From Trichostrongylus colubriformis (Eukaryota > Nematoda > Chromadorea > Rhabditida > Trichostrongylidae), in assembly GCA_963978905.1 (NCBI GenBank), contig OZ022256.1, forward strand, positions 24,107,886-24,171,885: a stretch of DNA of 64,000 nucleotides, in the 5' to 3' direction. The translations under genes and the position numbers were made by a program. Under the pieces are notes generated by a model, which worked only from the letters and a program-made list of their open reading frames with translations, did not search any database and was not told where the DNA came from. How positions within the stretch are numbered: position 1 is the stretch's first letter; each line of letters opens with the position of its first letter. This document shows, piece after piece, positions 21,701-32,639 of the stretch.

Positions 21701-24700
21701 TACTCATATTACTTATACCATGCATGGACAGGTATTTGGAAGTGGTTTTACGCCGCGCTTCTGCTGGTCATATGTTGTGGAGTGAACATCTGCAGGCAAT
21801 GATTTCAAGTGGAGAAGGAAACGAGTTTGCACCGGAACAGTACACTGATCCAAGAGGTAAGCCTTCATTAACGATGGGAAATAGCATGCTGATCCAAGAG
21901 GTAGGTCGCTAATGGAAGTGTTCGTGCAGACGGTTTTCGTAATGGTAAAGTAATAAGTTTAAAAGTTCAAAAATCAAATCTCAGTCACGACATGGCTCGC
22001 CTTTGGCGTTTGTGAATCGTTCTTTTAGAACTTCGGTGCTTGGCTCAGATTATAGGCCCATATGGGGTCAAATATCTTGCGGAACGGCTGACTTGGCATG
22101 TGGCCAGTCAGATTGGAGAGCTGAACAAGGTGCGATTTCCTTTGTAGAATTTTTCCGTTTCCACGTCTCCGTTTTGAATATTTTGACGTTGTAGATCGTT
22201 GTGGCAAATAAGGATGTGTTGCATATTGCGAGGACACAGTTTGATTGCAATGAACGCATGAAGGAAGTCATTCAAACGCTTTCCCATGAACCAAAAGAAA
22301 AAAAAGTAAGCAAGTTTCTAGATGCATGCATATCTACTGTAAGCTCAATGAGCACGTAGCCATAGCTATTTAGAAAGAGCTTTAATTTTGAGGGAGCTGT
22401 TAGCTCACCTTCGGATGCCATTCTTCAGCGGACGGCTATTATCGGTCAGATATTTAGCTTTAGGGATGCATTACATGTTGCTCTGGAGCAGGTCGGTTCG
22501 TTCAACTTCTTAGGGCTTTACTGATTTTGATTTGCCCCGGAACACCTAGTACAATGATTTATGAGGCAGTGTCTATAATTTCACGTGTTCTTACGTTTTA
22601 TAACCACTGCTCGCAATTTTTACAACGAAGGATACTTAATGCCCCATCATCTTTTGTCCTTCCACACGGTGCATTCATGCCACTCTGCTAATATTTACAA
22701 TGAGTTCCTCTTTTATTTTTTGAATGATGACTTTTGAAGGTCCTATTGAATCGGTTGCCCTTCCTCATGTCTTCGTTTACGAACTTATTCTCCAGCATGG
22801 ATGACGCAGGCAAATCGGTGAGTGTGAACATTGCACTTAGTTGTCAACTGTATTCAGAGGCTGAAATTTCTTGTGCAGGCACTGGGCGAGTTAGGCGCCG
22901 CTATGGGTGTACAAGGTCCTGTCGATGTCGCTCTTGCAAACGCTGTACGAGCACAAAGTCTACAGGTTCGAATTGTTCAAATGAGCCATAACGACACAGA
23001 GGTTTCCCTGAAACTGGTGATGTGTAGATTGCTGCTCCATGCACCAGTTGAAGTAAAATTATTTTTAATGGTCAACGGTTGTCAAGTTCCACATTTTCAG
23101 ATCAACCCTGATGAACACTATCAGATGAGCTGTTTGCTCTTAGTAGCAATAGCGATAAGTCTTCCAAAGTTGGCGCTCATAGAAACAGCTACGTACAAAC
23201 CCAGCCTGCGCGGTAGGTGTTCTTTGTTAAAGGTGAGAAATTGGCAGTTTGTAAATATGTCAGTGTTAAATTTCAGCGAGCATGAACAACACCCACTGCA
23301 TTCCATTGGCTGTGAACACAATTGCGGGAGCATTGTTTCATCATCACGGGCGAGGAGATACACATCTAAGAATGAAAGAATTCCTCGCGGTTAGTGAACA
23401 GCTCAGTTATCCATACTACATATAAGTCGCATTGTCTGTACGTCCGTCTCTTTGTCCACCCGTGCGTCTTTCATCTGTCTGTCACGAAATAAGGCATAAA
23501 ATGAAAAGCAACTTATGGAGATGGGTAATGTTTGGGATGGGTAGGGTATGGGATGGGAAGAGCACACAATAACCAAGTCAAGCTCTGCCGATGGGCTGGG
23601 CGTGCACTGGAATGTCCTTTCTCGGGCCCAAAATTGAGCTCCAATATGATTAAAATGTGGATAAAAGACGGATAAAGGTCAATAATGAGTTGCTGAAAGT
23701 CATGAAAGAGACCCAAGCACAGTGGGCGGAATGCACCCCGAGCGGGCGGTTCTTACAACAAAAACTCATGACTAGGTACCAACCAGGGTACTCTCAGGTC
23801 TACAGGAAAATGGCCGCTTCACTACGCCCCCACTGACGAGGAATTCCCGAAATTAGCCGAGAGCAGTCCACGATGGGCGGAGCCTGTTATTAGTCGGATG
23901 ACACTCACAGCAAAAAGGCAATTCATCCCCAGAATTGTTTAGAGACCGATGGAAGGTGGGCGTGGTCAGTAGTAGCTAAAGCTATGAGAGAAAGAAAGTT
24001 TCAGTTGCGGGCGGAGCATTTAGTGTGGTGGGCGGAGCTTGGACGTTACATGGAAAATAACCTTGAAAATAGGCAAGTGTTTGGGATTCGTGGGTCTTGG
24101 GACAAGGAGTAAAGAGCATACATGGTCCAAGTTACGCTCCGCTCACGGTGGGCGGAGCGTGCACTGGAATGTTCCGTTTCACGCCTATAATTGTTAATTG
24201 GTTTCCAATATCACCCAAACGAGGGAAAAAGATGGGTTCAAGTCTGCCATGAGTCTCTGAAAGTGTTCAAAGATGTGGGGCACAGTGAGAGGAGCGCACC
24301 GAATGGGTCCGTGCAACAAAAATTCAAAACTCGGTTCAACGCAACCGTAAAAAAGATCGGTAGAAATGACCAACGTCGATGCCATCTTGAGCATGCTTGA
24401 AGCGCGTCGGGATTCGTTCAAAGTGGGAGGAGCGTGATGTAGTAATTAATACTGAGTAAATTTATAGAAAAAACGATTCCGATCGACCCACTGACGCCCA
24501 CAGTATGCGCGCAGTAATGTGCGCTAGCCCAACTGGCCACACGAATATAATAATATCCGTGTAATTTTATTGATCATCTGTCAAAGCACGCTTCAGTATT
24601 ACGACAGGGGAGCTTATTCCCATACCCGACGATTAACTCACGATGAGCTTATAGTCCCATACCGAACGATTAACTCACGATATTAGGACAGAAGAAGACG

Positions 24701-27700
24701 ACTCTAGTATACCTATATAGATGTTCTTGCTCCTTGGAAATTGAAATTGATGAGGAAGTGCTGAACTTTTCACTAACAAGGGAAGGTATTTTATTTCCCA
24801 TGGAACCTTGAAATGAGACCTGGAGGGATCGATAGAGCTTCGAACGCTGATTGTAATTGTGAAAACCAAAATTGCTACCTGGCATTCTGAAGCGAGTTAC
24901 GATGGGTCAAAGTTTGCCTGTGACATCTCATTGGCGAGGCACTTTGCCATCAGCAAGGCCGTTGCTAAGCCCAATCACCCACGAACCCAACCCCGCAGAT
25001 TTGGAACACTACCAGTAAGCCACTGTGGTCAATTCTGACTATCCAATGGCCTTGTTGATAGCAAAGTGCCTCGTCAGTGAGATGTCACAGGCAAACTTTG
25101 ACCCATCGTAACTCGCTTCAGAATGCCAGGTAGCAATTTTGGTTTTCACAGTTATAATCAGCGTTCGAAGCTCTATCGATCCCCCCGGGTCTCATTTCAA
25201 GGTTCCATGGGAAGTAAAATACCTTCCCTTGTAAGAGATCGCAACTGCTATGCCGATCTGTTTTCCAAAAAATGAGAATTCAGCAAAAACTCTAGTTAAA
25301 GATACAACATTCATCGGGAAAACGTGCACCTTCGTGAAACACCTTTGAAACCCATATCACTTTCTCAGTACTTTCTGTTTTTGCAGTTTTGCTCAAAAAA
25401 TGTGGTACGCCATGGTCCGTTTTTGATTTCAGTTAGCGTCAAGCAGCGTGTTACGGGCAGCTCAAGAGCTGGATGGACGGCAGGATGCTGTTAGTAATCA
25501 AGCTACACTCTATATACTTCTTGAACAGGTGCTGTCATTTGCATTTATGATGTTGTCGTGAAGGTGGTCATTCTTTCGGACTCGTTCGTACGCAGTTGTA
25601 TGGGATTTTTGGATTTTTTTGTTCAAGAAAAAGATGCGTATCGGTGACGAAAATGAGCGTATCCACGTATCCGCGATTTGGGATTTCAGGCGGTTCCACG
25701 TGAAGGATAAGATACACGATTAGATACACGACTGGTTGAGAAAATAAGTGCAACCGCACCGCGTATCCGCGATTTTGGATATTTGCCATAATGTGTATGG
25801 ACTAACGTCGAAGTACATAGCATTTCAAAAATCATAAATCGCGAATTATCCGATACGCAGATAATCCGATCCGCTTAAAATCCCATTCGAATGGGTAAAC
25901 GCAGCCTACCGTAATTTGGTTTTCGCAGATCGAACTATTCGCGATCTATGATTTTTGGATATATCGCATCAAGAATAGGGTAGAATCGTTCGAGAAAATG
26001 AGCGTACCCGCGTATCCTCTTTTTCAAACATTCATTGCCATAATTCATATAGACTGACATCGCTATACGTGGCACTGCCAAAAATCGTAAATCGCAAATA
26101 ATTTGATACGCCAATACGCGGAAAATCCCATTCTGTCGAATATGAACGCAACCTAACGAACCGCTTTGTGGTTAGCGGTGTTGACCTACAGTAGGTTCTT
26201 AAACAGATGTCCATCTTACTATATATAATTCGCTTAGTATGTCTCTCTCTCTCTCTGTGTGTGTCCGTCTGTCTGTCACGAAATTCATATCTCGCGTCGC
26301 AGCGAAGCTGGGAAGCTGAATTTTACAAGTGATATAGGGGGTGCCAAGGGAACCCCAGCGGTGGTGGAACGAAAGTGATAGCAGCTGATAACGGCTGATA
26401 AGGAGCCTCGGAAGGCAGGTGTCACTAAATCCGTTTCGCCTTTCGCGTTGATCCAAAAGCGCTAACACTCATAGGTGTTTTGCGGAGCGAGACGGGGATG
26501 TTGATGGTGGGCGATCCAGCTTGATAAGGGTTGATAAGATTCGATAAGGAGCGTGAGAAGGAAAACGTCACTAAGGTCGGTACGCTTTTGCGGCTAACAA
26601 TGGAATGTTCACTTTCGCAGGTATTGTACGGTACAGGGACCTCAATGGTACTGCTGGGTACAGAAGTCTTAGTGACAACGGATTACAGTGGCTGATAAGA
26701 ACCGTTAGGGATCGAATGGGATGTAATCCTTTACATCGCTCGATACTACTATACGACCGCCTTAGCAAAAGCGTCTGATGCTCAGTGCCATTGGTTGAAC
26801 ATATTTTGTTTATGTTCTGATATCACTGACCGATGTATCGACCGTTGAATTGCCTAACTTTCCAAAAAATGGCGCATTTATTTTGATACTGCGATCTACA
26901 CTGATAATCATGTTACAACTTATATTTGTGATAGCAAAGCAAGCGTTCCACTCGAAATCATTTTCTAATGCGGTACTGGCAGCAACACTGGGTATAGACC
27001 GCTAGACCATGTATTAGGTTGTCCCGAAAGTTCCGGAACACCCCGACCACTTTTTTTCAAATTTATTTCTTTACAACATAAACACATTTCAGCTAACAAG
27101 TTATTCACCATTACTATCTATCACCTTCTGTCATCTATCCGGAAGCTTGCCAATCCCATCCGCCCAGAACTGTTGAGACTGCCTCGCGAAGAAACGCTCG
27201 ACCTCCATCTCGATGTCGCGCTGCTTTTTGAGCTGTTTCCCCTTTAGGAAGTTCTGTAGAGGAGCGAACAGCTGGTAGTCAGATGGTGCGAGGTCGGGGC
27301 TATATGGAGGATGTGGTAGCACTTCCCAGCCTAGCGTCGCCAAGGTGTCCCGGGTGAATGTTGCCAGATGTCGGCTGTCGGATAGGGCATGGGGTGTCCG
27401 AGTCGAGAGCACTTTCCGGTATCCCAGCCGAATGAGATGCTGATCGACTGTGGTGTTTCCACAACCGAGTAGCAGGGCTACTTCACGTGTGCTTGCCGTG
27501 GGGTTCTCCTGCACAGTTCTCCTGAAAAGCTGATCGTCAGCTCAGATGGACGGCCACTGCGTTGCTGATCTTTTAGGGCTATATCTTCAGAACGGAAGCG
27601 GGTGAACCAACGGTGGATAGTTGTGCTTGCTCCACATGCCACGCTGATTATTTGGACCACTTCCCTTATGGAACTCCCTCGGCAGAACTCGTAGAGGTAC

Positions 27701-30006
27701 AATGCTCGGAGTGACCCCTCGTCCATTTCGAGCTCTATTCCTTTTGTGGATAGGCGCGAATCCTTATATGCCTGTGGCATGGAACGTTCCTCAAAGTCAA
27801 TCGACAAATGCCCTGGTTATCCATTGCGGGAAGGCCCGAAAACCCTTGTCCGCCAAGGTGTTCCGGAACTTTCGGGACAGCCTAATAAAATCCCAAATAG
27901 TGAAGCATGTTCATGAAAATGATAAACGTCGATAATCGAGATATGGATCTACCATCAATGTGTAGGAATTAGATGCTCAGCAAGTGAACAATTTGTTACC
28001 AATCGATGCAATCGAATACACAACTTTCGTTCTCTAGACTATCCAAATTCTCAATGATGACCTATACCAGTTGGCTGGCGCTCACTACTGCGCGCCATTC
28101 ATGTCGATGACGTGGTTCGATGCAAAGCGACTGAAGGAATATCATTGTCGAAATGCTTTCCTATCACACTATTTTCTCTACTTTTATCCAAACAAATAGC
28201 TCAGCTGAAAGCAGAAGAAAGGAATTTTCCACTAAACTCCATACACAACTGTGGCCGTGCCAATCAAACCCATTTTGCACAACATCGCCATCAATCGCGC
28301 GCAGTGGGTGCGCCAGCCAACTGGTGTCAATTAAATGAACAAAACTGCTCCAATGGGCAAAATACGCACAGCCATGATTTTTCTCACTTTCACTGGTGCT
28401 TTGCGATCAGGAACGATAATCTAAAATCGACCGTTGCTAGCTGACATTGCTTAACCCCGCGTCTATGTCGCCCTTCGCCGTCTGGGTCTCCCGGATTTGC
28501 CTGAGCCTTTTTAGGGAAGGGGCTTTGGCGTCGCGTACTCTGACCTGTCTGGTGTCTGCCTCGCGGCGGGAAGCGTGTTGCCGAAGAAAAGCCAGCTGTC
28601 TTCAAGCCGGTACGCAATCATGGCCGGCGCTCAGTGCGCGCTATAATTTATACCGTGTATAGTTGTAGCAGGATTATCGAGTAGGGATGAAAGTGGATAG
28701 TCGATATCACTATTCACTTCCTCACCGTCCCTGCCATCGATTGTAGAGCAGTAAAAAATACCATAAGAATCAAAAACGATGTGTTGCTAACTGCATATCT
28801 TTGATATCTTGGAAAAAAATGACGTCACACGTAATGTACCAAATAATGTTCACATACATTCCATTTCCCGACGGCTGGCAGGGCGAGGCCTACGGACTTG
28901 GATGAACGTGTATCGATCTCTCTCACCCCGCCGCACATTCTCACCCAAGTCTGTAGGCCACGCCCTGCCAGCCTTCGGGAACTGGACTGTGTGCATAGAT
29001 TTTCTTTCCACTCCTAGCTATTAGGCCGCTTCCATACTTTGCGTACCGACGCCGTCACGCGCGTTACGGCGTCAAACACACGAAACCATTTGCCCGCCGC
29101 ACGAGACGGCGTCCATGGATAATGCGGACCCAATTACACTACAGTATGGTGATTGTGGCCGATTCGAATCTTGGCGCTGTGCCAATACAGGAAGCGGGCA
29201 CGATCACCTTATTGGCACAGCGCCAAGATCCGAATCGGCCACAATCACCATACTGTAGTGTGATTGGGTCCGCATTATCTATGGACGCCGTCTCCTGCGG
29301 TCTTCCCACTGATCTTTGCACATCTTGCGGCACTGCTTCATACTACATGTCGGGCCACGCGGATTCGTGATGCTTAGTTTGTGACGTGTGCTCGCACAAT
29401 GCGCACTCGTTTGTGGGAGGCCACCGAGAGGCTGCGAACCTATGAAGGCCCTGTGAACCAATCTACGCCTTCACGGGCGGCACCATTGTGACGCGCTTTG
29501 TTTATAACGTTCGACCGAGCCATACTACAGTGTGATGATTATGGCGACAGCCCGCGCGAATCTGTGGTGAAACCCCGAGAGAATTCTGTCTCAGTTTGCT
29601 TTATGCCAAGATTTTCGCCAATATTGAAATCTCGCCATATACTTGCGTGGGTCTCGCCGCGGTCACTACGTATACATATATGCTATAGTGCGGTTGGGGT
29701 GAACGTTATAAACAGTGCTTCACAACAGTGCCGCCGCTGCTGGCGGCAGGCACGCGATTGCCGCCGTGGACCCGGTGCCTTGAACATGAAAGGGGCTGAG
29801 TAGTCATAGCGCGCTTCGCTAAGTTTTCGAGATGCGACCGCGACGTATTTCCAGTAAAGCTTTATCTCTGAACAAAATTCGCATTTTAGTTCGTCAACAA
29901 ATGCCGCTGGCTATCAATGGATGTGTTAGAGGCCTGTTTTCCTTACAATCTCGTGCGGACTGCCTACCAACATTGCTACCAGCAGGAGGCCGATACATTT
30001 CAATGA
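15751..30006 (+). CDS. gex-3: GEX-3 / NCKAP1 (Nap1/HEM) subunit of the WAVE complex, 29 exons
   Basis: Partner of Sra1/GEX-2, ABI-1 and WAVE/SCAR; the complex relays Rac signals to Arp2/3 actin assembly and drives epithelial morphogenesis. Exons: 15751-15865, 15942-16042, 16099-16248, 16336-16438, 16501-16631, 16785-16922, 17510-17558, 17613-17740, 17786-17892, 17944-18082, 18138-18308, 18394-18558, 19062-19207, 19269-19422, 20089-20202, 20265-20424, 20549-20683, 20752-20835, 20983-21085, 21732-21856, 22029-22129, 22195-22305, 22393-22491, 22740-22817, 22879-22965, 23101-23212, 23277-23389, 25433-25528, 29890-30006. They sum to 3432 bp, 1143 residues plus TGA, close to NCKAP1 (about 1130). 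Family blocks seen include [47 protein letters not shown], and at the end [21 protein letters not shown] Lys/Ala-rich insert lies near exon 16. Several acceptors are AAG or GAG where conservation demands. Introns 27 and 28 hold a family B repeat, MITEs and a mariner. Confidence 0.96.
23410..24545 (+). repeat. Dispersed repeat family B, copy 1 (in gex-3 intron 27)
   Basis: It starts with CTACATATAAGTCGC and a GTCTGTC-rich tract leading to CTGTCACGAAATAAGG, and ends at a hairpin (GCGCGCAGTAATGTGCGC) followed by TAGCCCAACTGG. The inside holds units of about 270 bp carrying TGGGATGGG, GGGCGGAGC and a TGGAATGTYC box. A second copy lies at 48660-49480. The defined ends, lack of long terminal inverted repeats and 3' hairpin suggest a rolling-circle (Helitron/Helentron-like) non-autonomous element, but that class is an inference. 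Confidence 0.6.
24777..25231. mobile_element. Harbinger-like foldback MITE with TAA duplication
   Basis: A 455-bp near-perfect foldback with arms of about 190 bp. The left end is CAAGGGAAGGTATTTTATTT and the right end is its complement; TAA lies on both sides (24774-24776 and 25232-25234). The loop (about 24965-25045) is single copy. The high arm identity indicates a young insertion. It sits in gex-3 intron 27, directly upstream of exon 28. Its end sequence resembles that of the large foldback at 55777-57726 (CAAGGAAAGGC). Confidence 0.85.
25590..26155. mobile_element. Tandem/foldback MITE with GCGTTCATA ends
   Basis: Near 25600 the left part reads GTATGGGATTTTTGGATTTT; the right end is AAAATCCCATTC followed by GAATATGAACGCAACC and TAA. 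The inside holds two diverged tandem units, each with CGTATCCGCGATTTT or a relative, CATAATTCATATAGACT-like sequence and the complement AAAATCGTAAATCGC. An internal GTAAACGCAGCC at 25890 looks like the end of the first unit. It is non-coding, in gex-3 intron 28. Confidence 0.6.
27014..27885 (-). mobile_element. Internally deleted mariner element 1
   Basis: An 872-bp element with terminal inverted repeats TTAGGTTGTCCCGAAAGTTC and, complemented, TTAGGCTGTCCCGAAAGTTC, flanked by the TA duplication of Tc1/mariner insertion (27012-27013, 27886-27887). The transposase reading frame is on the minus strand, in two pieces. It inserted into a family A repeat within gex-3 intron 28. Confidence 0.93.
27131..27807 (-). 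pseudogene. Mariner transposase, internally deleted and frameshifted
   Basis: The N-terminal helix-turn-helix part is at 27807-27478 ([19 protein letters not shown], then [19 protein letters not shown]) and the second part at 27514-27131. The second helix-turn-helix box ([15 protein letters not shown]) leads straight to [20 protein letters not shown], so the region with the first two catalytic Asp residues is deleted, while the third (APSDY) is kept. The two pieces are in different frames. It cannot encode an active transposase; the ends might still be mobilised in trans. Confidence 0.88.
28090..28860. other. No gene recognised (gex-3 intron 28)
   Basis: The stretch contains another copy of the recurrent repeat terminus (GCGCGCAGTGGGTGCGCCAG then CCAACTGG, 28290-28325) and an opposite copy at 28067-28100. 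A 75-codon minus-strand frame (28617-28390) has no recognisable homology. No splice-flanked exon was found. Confidence 0.4.
28861..28985. mobile_element. Short hairpin MITE, family M copy 2
   Basis: An inverted repeat with arms CCATTTCCCGACGGCTGGCA and, complemented, CCAGTTCCCGAAGGCTGGCA, then GGGCGAGGCCTACGGACTTG / GGGCGTGGCCTACAGACTTG. It matches the inner boxes of the copies at 4005-4154 and 55455-55588. It lies in gex-3 intron 28 and has no coding capacity. Confidence 0.75.
29026..29302. mobile_element. GCGTTCATACTTTGCG-family MITE copy 2, right end lost
   Basis: The left end is TTA then GGCCGCTTCCATACTTTGCG. Inner arms pair well (GATAATGCGGACCCAATTAC against GTGATTGGGTCCGCATTATC, with CTACAGTATGGTGAT and complement). 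The right terminus is missing beyond GACGCCGTCTCCTGCGG, so the element is truncated on that side. The apex holds a nearly perfect hairpin around CTTGGCGCTGTGCCAAT. Confidence 0.7.
29475..29743. mobile_element. Related inverted-repeat MITE copy 3
   Basis: Left arm GGCGGCACCATTGTGACGCG, then TTTATAACGTTCGACC and CATACTACAGTGTGATGATT; right arm, complemented, GGCGGCACTGTTGTGAAGCA, then TTTATAACGTTCACCCC. It shares the CCATACTACAGT and GGCGACAGCCCGCGCGA blocks with the copies at 12531 and 45704. It lies just 5' of gex-3 exon 29. Confidence 0.65.
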
Positions 30007-31083
30007 TATCTAATATTTATTATTTTCTTCGTGTTTCTGATTTCTCCTGTTATTCACCTTTTTATTGTGGTTGCATGTGTAGACTTGTCGATACTCTCAA
30101 TGTTTCCAGATTTGACCGTATTGCTGCATGTTTATATCCTTGAAGTGACCGACTGATCTAGTCTTTCTTTTGAAACTTATCATCGTTTGTCGATCATATT
30201 ATTCCATTTCTTCACAGGTATTTATGAAAAGGTGCATTTTGATGGATAAAGCGCCTTTCAAGGCTGAAGCAGTAGAGATGGAGTGGGAACACATTTGGGG
30301 TTGTTCGTTTGTGGGGAATGAACAGCTACCAATTATATATTGAACAAATTGAGTCCACATAAGAGATTCACTTTCGTAACATAATATATGAAAAGAATAA
30401 CAGAAAGTCGCACAGTACCACTTGCACTTGAATACCACTTGCAGAGAAACACCTCGCCGTTGCCACGCGGTTTATCAAAGCCACACACGAGCACCAACAA
30501 ATTCTTTTATTGACAATCCACGACCTCAAACTTGGGTAATTAAACAAAACAAAAACTCAACGAACGAACATTTCGCGATAACAAGGTTACACAATAAGTT
30601 CCATTTCCTAACCCCCTTCTTTCTCGTGCGCCTGGCTTAAATAGATAAAAACCTACTATGATATCACCATTTCTCTGTTAGTCATGTTCACCTAACCGGG
30701 ACCTGGATGCACCTTTTCAATAATCACATTCTTTTGATCGTAATCATACTATTTGTACTTTGTAAGTCTACTGTGAGCATCAGTGAACACCGAACACCGC
30801 TCACAAAGTGATAAGTTAAGCCTTAGTAAAACAAGTACAATCAAATGCTACAAAGAGACACTATTTCTAAAACCGTGAGGGATTCACTTTTGCTGCGCCA
30901 ACCTGGCCGATGATGAAAAATTAGCAAAAAGAAATGAAGAGGAAGTGACCCTACATTTGATTTTGGGCCTCGGGCGTCGGTTCCCGCGCAAAGGGTGTTT
31001 TCCGCCCGGGATCCCTAATTGGCGCATTGCCCTGAGTCCTTCAACCCGATATGACCTACGACATCGCAAACAGCGATAATATA
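30007..31083. other. gex-3 3' flank, no further gene seen
   Basis: After the gex-3 stop the sequence is T-rich (TAATATTTATTATTTTC at 30011), probably the 3' untranslated region, but no perfect AATAAA was noted nearby. A long A-rich stretch follows to 30660. Nothing between here and the transposon end at 31084 resembles an exon. Confidence 0.4.
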
Positions 31084-32005
31084 CAAGGTGTCCCAAAATT
31101 ATGGGCGCCAATGTATTGCAATATTTTGTTGGTGTCAATAGAGTGAATGAAGAATCAACCCACTCACATCTTCACTATATCTTGCGTAACAAGGCACAGC
31201 AATCGCTTTATGTGTTGTCATGTTCCATCACTGATACAAGTTCAAAGTCTCTTCATCACTAAATCGCCCTTGACACGCAAGTTTTTGCATACATTCCTTC
31301 CCAAATTTTTTTCCAGGGCTACCTTATGTGACTCCATACTGGATGCCCGATCCGTTAGACCTTGCTTTTAGTTGAGAATCTCGGCAGGAGATCAATGGAA
31401 TCATATTCTGGGAGGTTTGACGGACGCCTCGGAAAGTGATGAATTCGAACAGATTGGGTTGGCAGCGCTTTTAAAGCGGTTTGATTCTATAAACTGAAGC
31501 GCCTTGCCCCTAAACTCAACAAGTACTGTTCCGAAGGACTGGTGAGGCTAGTGCTTCATTATGTCTAGCAGCGTGCCCTTCACGTTCACATTCCCGCAAA
31601 CTTTGCGACAAAATCGACGGAAACCAATAGCGTGTAATCATTGAACCCCAACTATAATATTGGGACACGCTTACAGGTGTCCAAATGTCCTATCGGCATG
31701 ATATATTCTAGCAGACGTTGATGGCTACAGGGTTGCTTTTAACGATTGAGAGCATGAAAATTTCATCGTTTAACGGCAATACGGTGAGGTGCGTGTCACC
31801 GTTGAAGCAAGTGACTGCGAAGTTCATTCGAAAAGGTTTTGAATCTCGAAAATATCACGAGATTCATCTCTACAAGTACGCATCCGCGTAGAAGAAGATC
31901 CCGTGCACTCACTAAGCGCAGATGAGAGAGAAAGCATTGACACAATTTGTATAGAGGAATACAAAGAAACAAGAACTTGGGCGCCCATAATTTTGGGACA
32001 CCATG
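31084..32005. mobile_element. Tc1/mariner-type element with GGTGTCCCAAAATTATGG ends
   Basis: A 922-bp element with inverted ends CAAGGTGTCCCAAAATTATG and, complemented, CATGGTGTCCCAAAATTATG, each continuing GGCGCC, and with TA on both sides (31082-31083, 32006-32007). Tc1/mariner elements duplicate TA on insertion. The inside has only short frames; some minus-strand stretches may be transposase relics but no catalytic motif is readable. A non-autonomous or badly decayed element. Confidence 0.85.
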
Positions 32006-32639
32006 TACTTTCTGAAACTGACATACTTCCTGACAGCATCTGACCACTGATATTACCAGTGGCCAATTTTAAGTTGGGTAATGTGGCCCCGTTATCGTCG
32101 TCTATCACGACGATCCTATTCCATCGTCATCTCGTTGTTTGGGACGACTCAATGGGAGCTTTCGTTTTTTCGATCCACAGGATCAACGGCCCCAAAACTA
32201 GTGGGACTCGTTCGCTTTTTCCCAACGTCACAAGCAAGACGTTGTCCCGCTCAAGTTACTTGTCTATATCAGATATATATCACAATTGTACTTCTTCTGT
32301 CTCAAAACCCACTTAACCCGTACCCGCCACATGCTGTATACACCCGGGGGTCGAGGAAAAAGGCAGGACGTTCTTATACAACCTCTCTTGAAGGAGTCCA
32401 AGTACGAGCCCCTTCTCCTTTACCAGCCTTGCTGGCGTGTGGCGAGACAATCGAGTAAGATCCTAATATGAATTTTTTGTTTCACCACTGCAAATTTTTT
32501 GAAAGACATGGTTAGTTTTTGAAGAAACTTCTACGCACTGACTGTCACACCTTCGGTGGGAACATTTTTCCTCGCTATACGCTCCATGCACCTCACGATC
32601 TAGGGAATGTCCAAAGCAAAACAAAGTGATTTTCAAAGA

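Larger units (their letters stand above)
26215..28080 (+). repeat. Dispersed repeat family A, copy 1, interrupted by a mariner
   Basis: It starts TATATATAATTCGCTTAGTA, runs through a TCTC/GTCTGTC tract into CTGTCACGAAATTCAT, and then contains many GATAAGG and GCTGATAAG words. The mariner at 27014-27885 is inserted in it: sequence on both sides (GGTATAGACCGCTAGACCAT before and AAATAGTGAAGCATGTTCAT after) is continuous in the second copy at 39715-40890. Copies in the opposite orientation are at 38560-39700 and 59880-60900. No coding capacity was seen. This is intron 28 of gex-3. Confidence 0.7.

Noticed and set aside
22831..23394. A single 187-codon exon in gex-3
   Set aside because: Homology breaks exactly at 22965/23100 where splice sites lie; the open intron frame is incidental, although retention stays possible.
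26238..26280. A microsatellite locus of interest
   Set aside because: The TCTC/GTGT/GTCTGTC run is part of the start motif of repeat family A.
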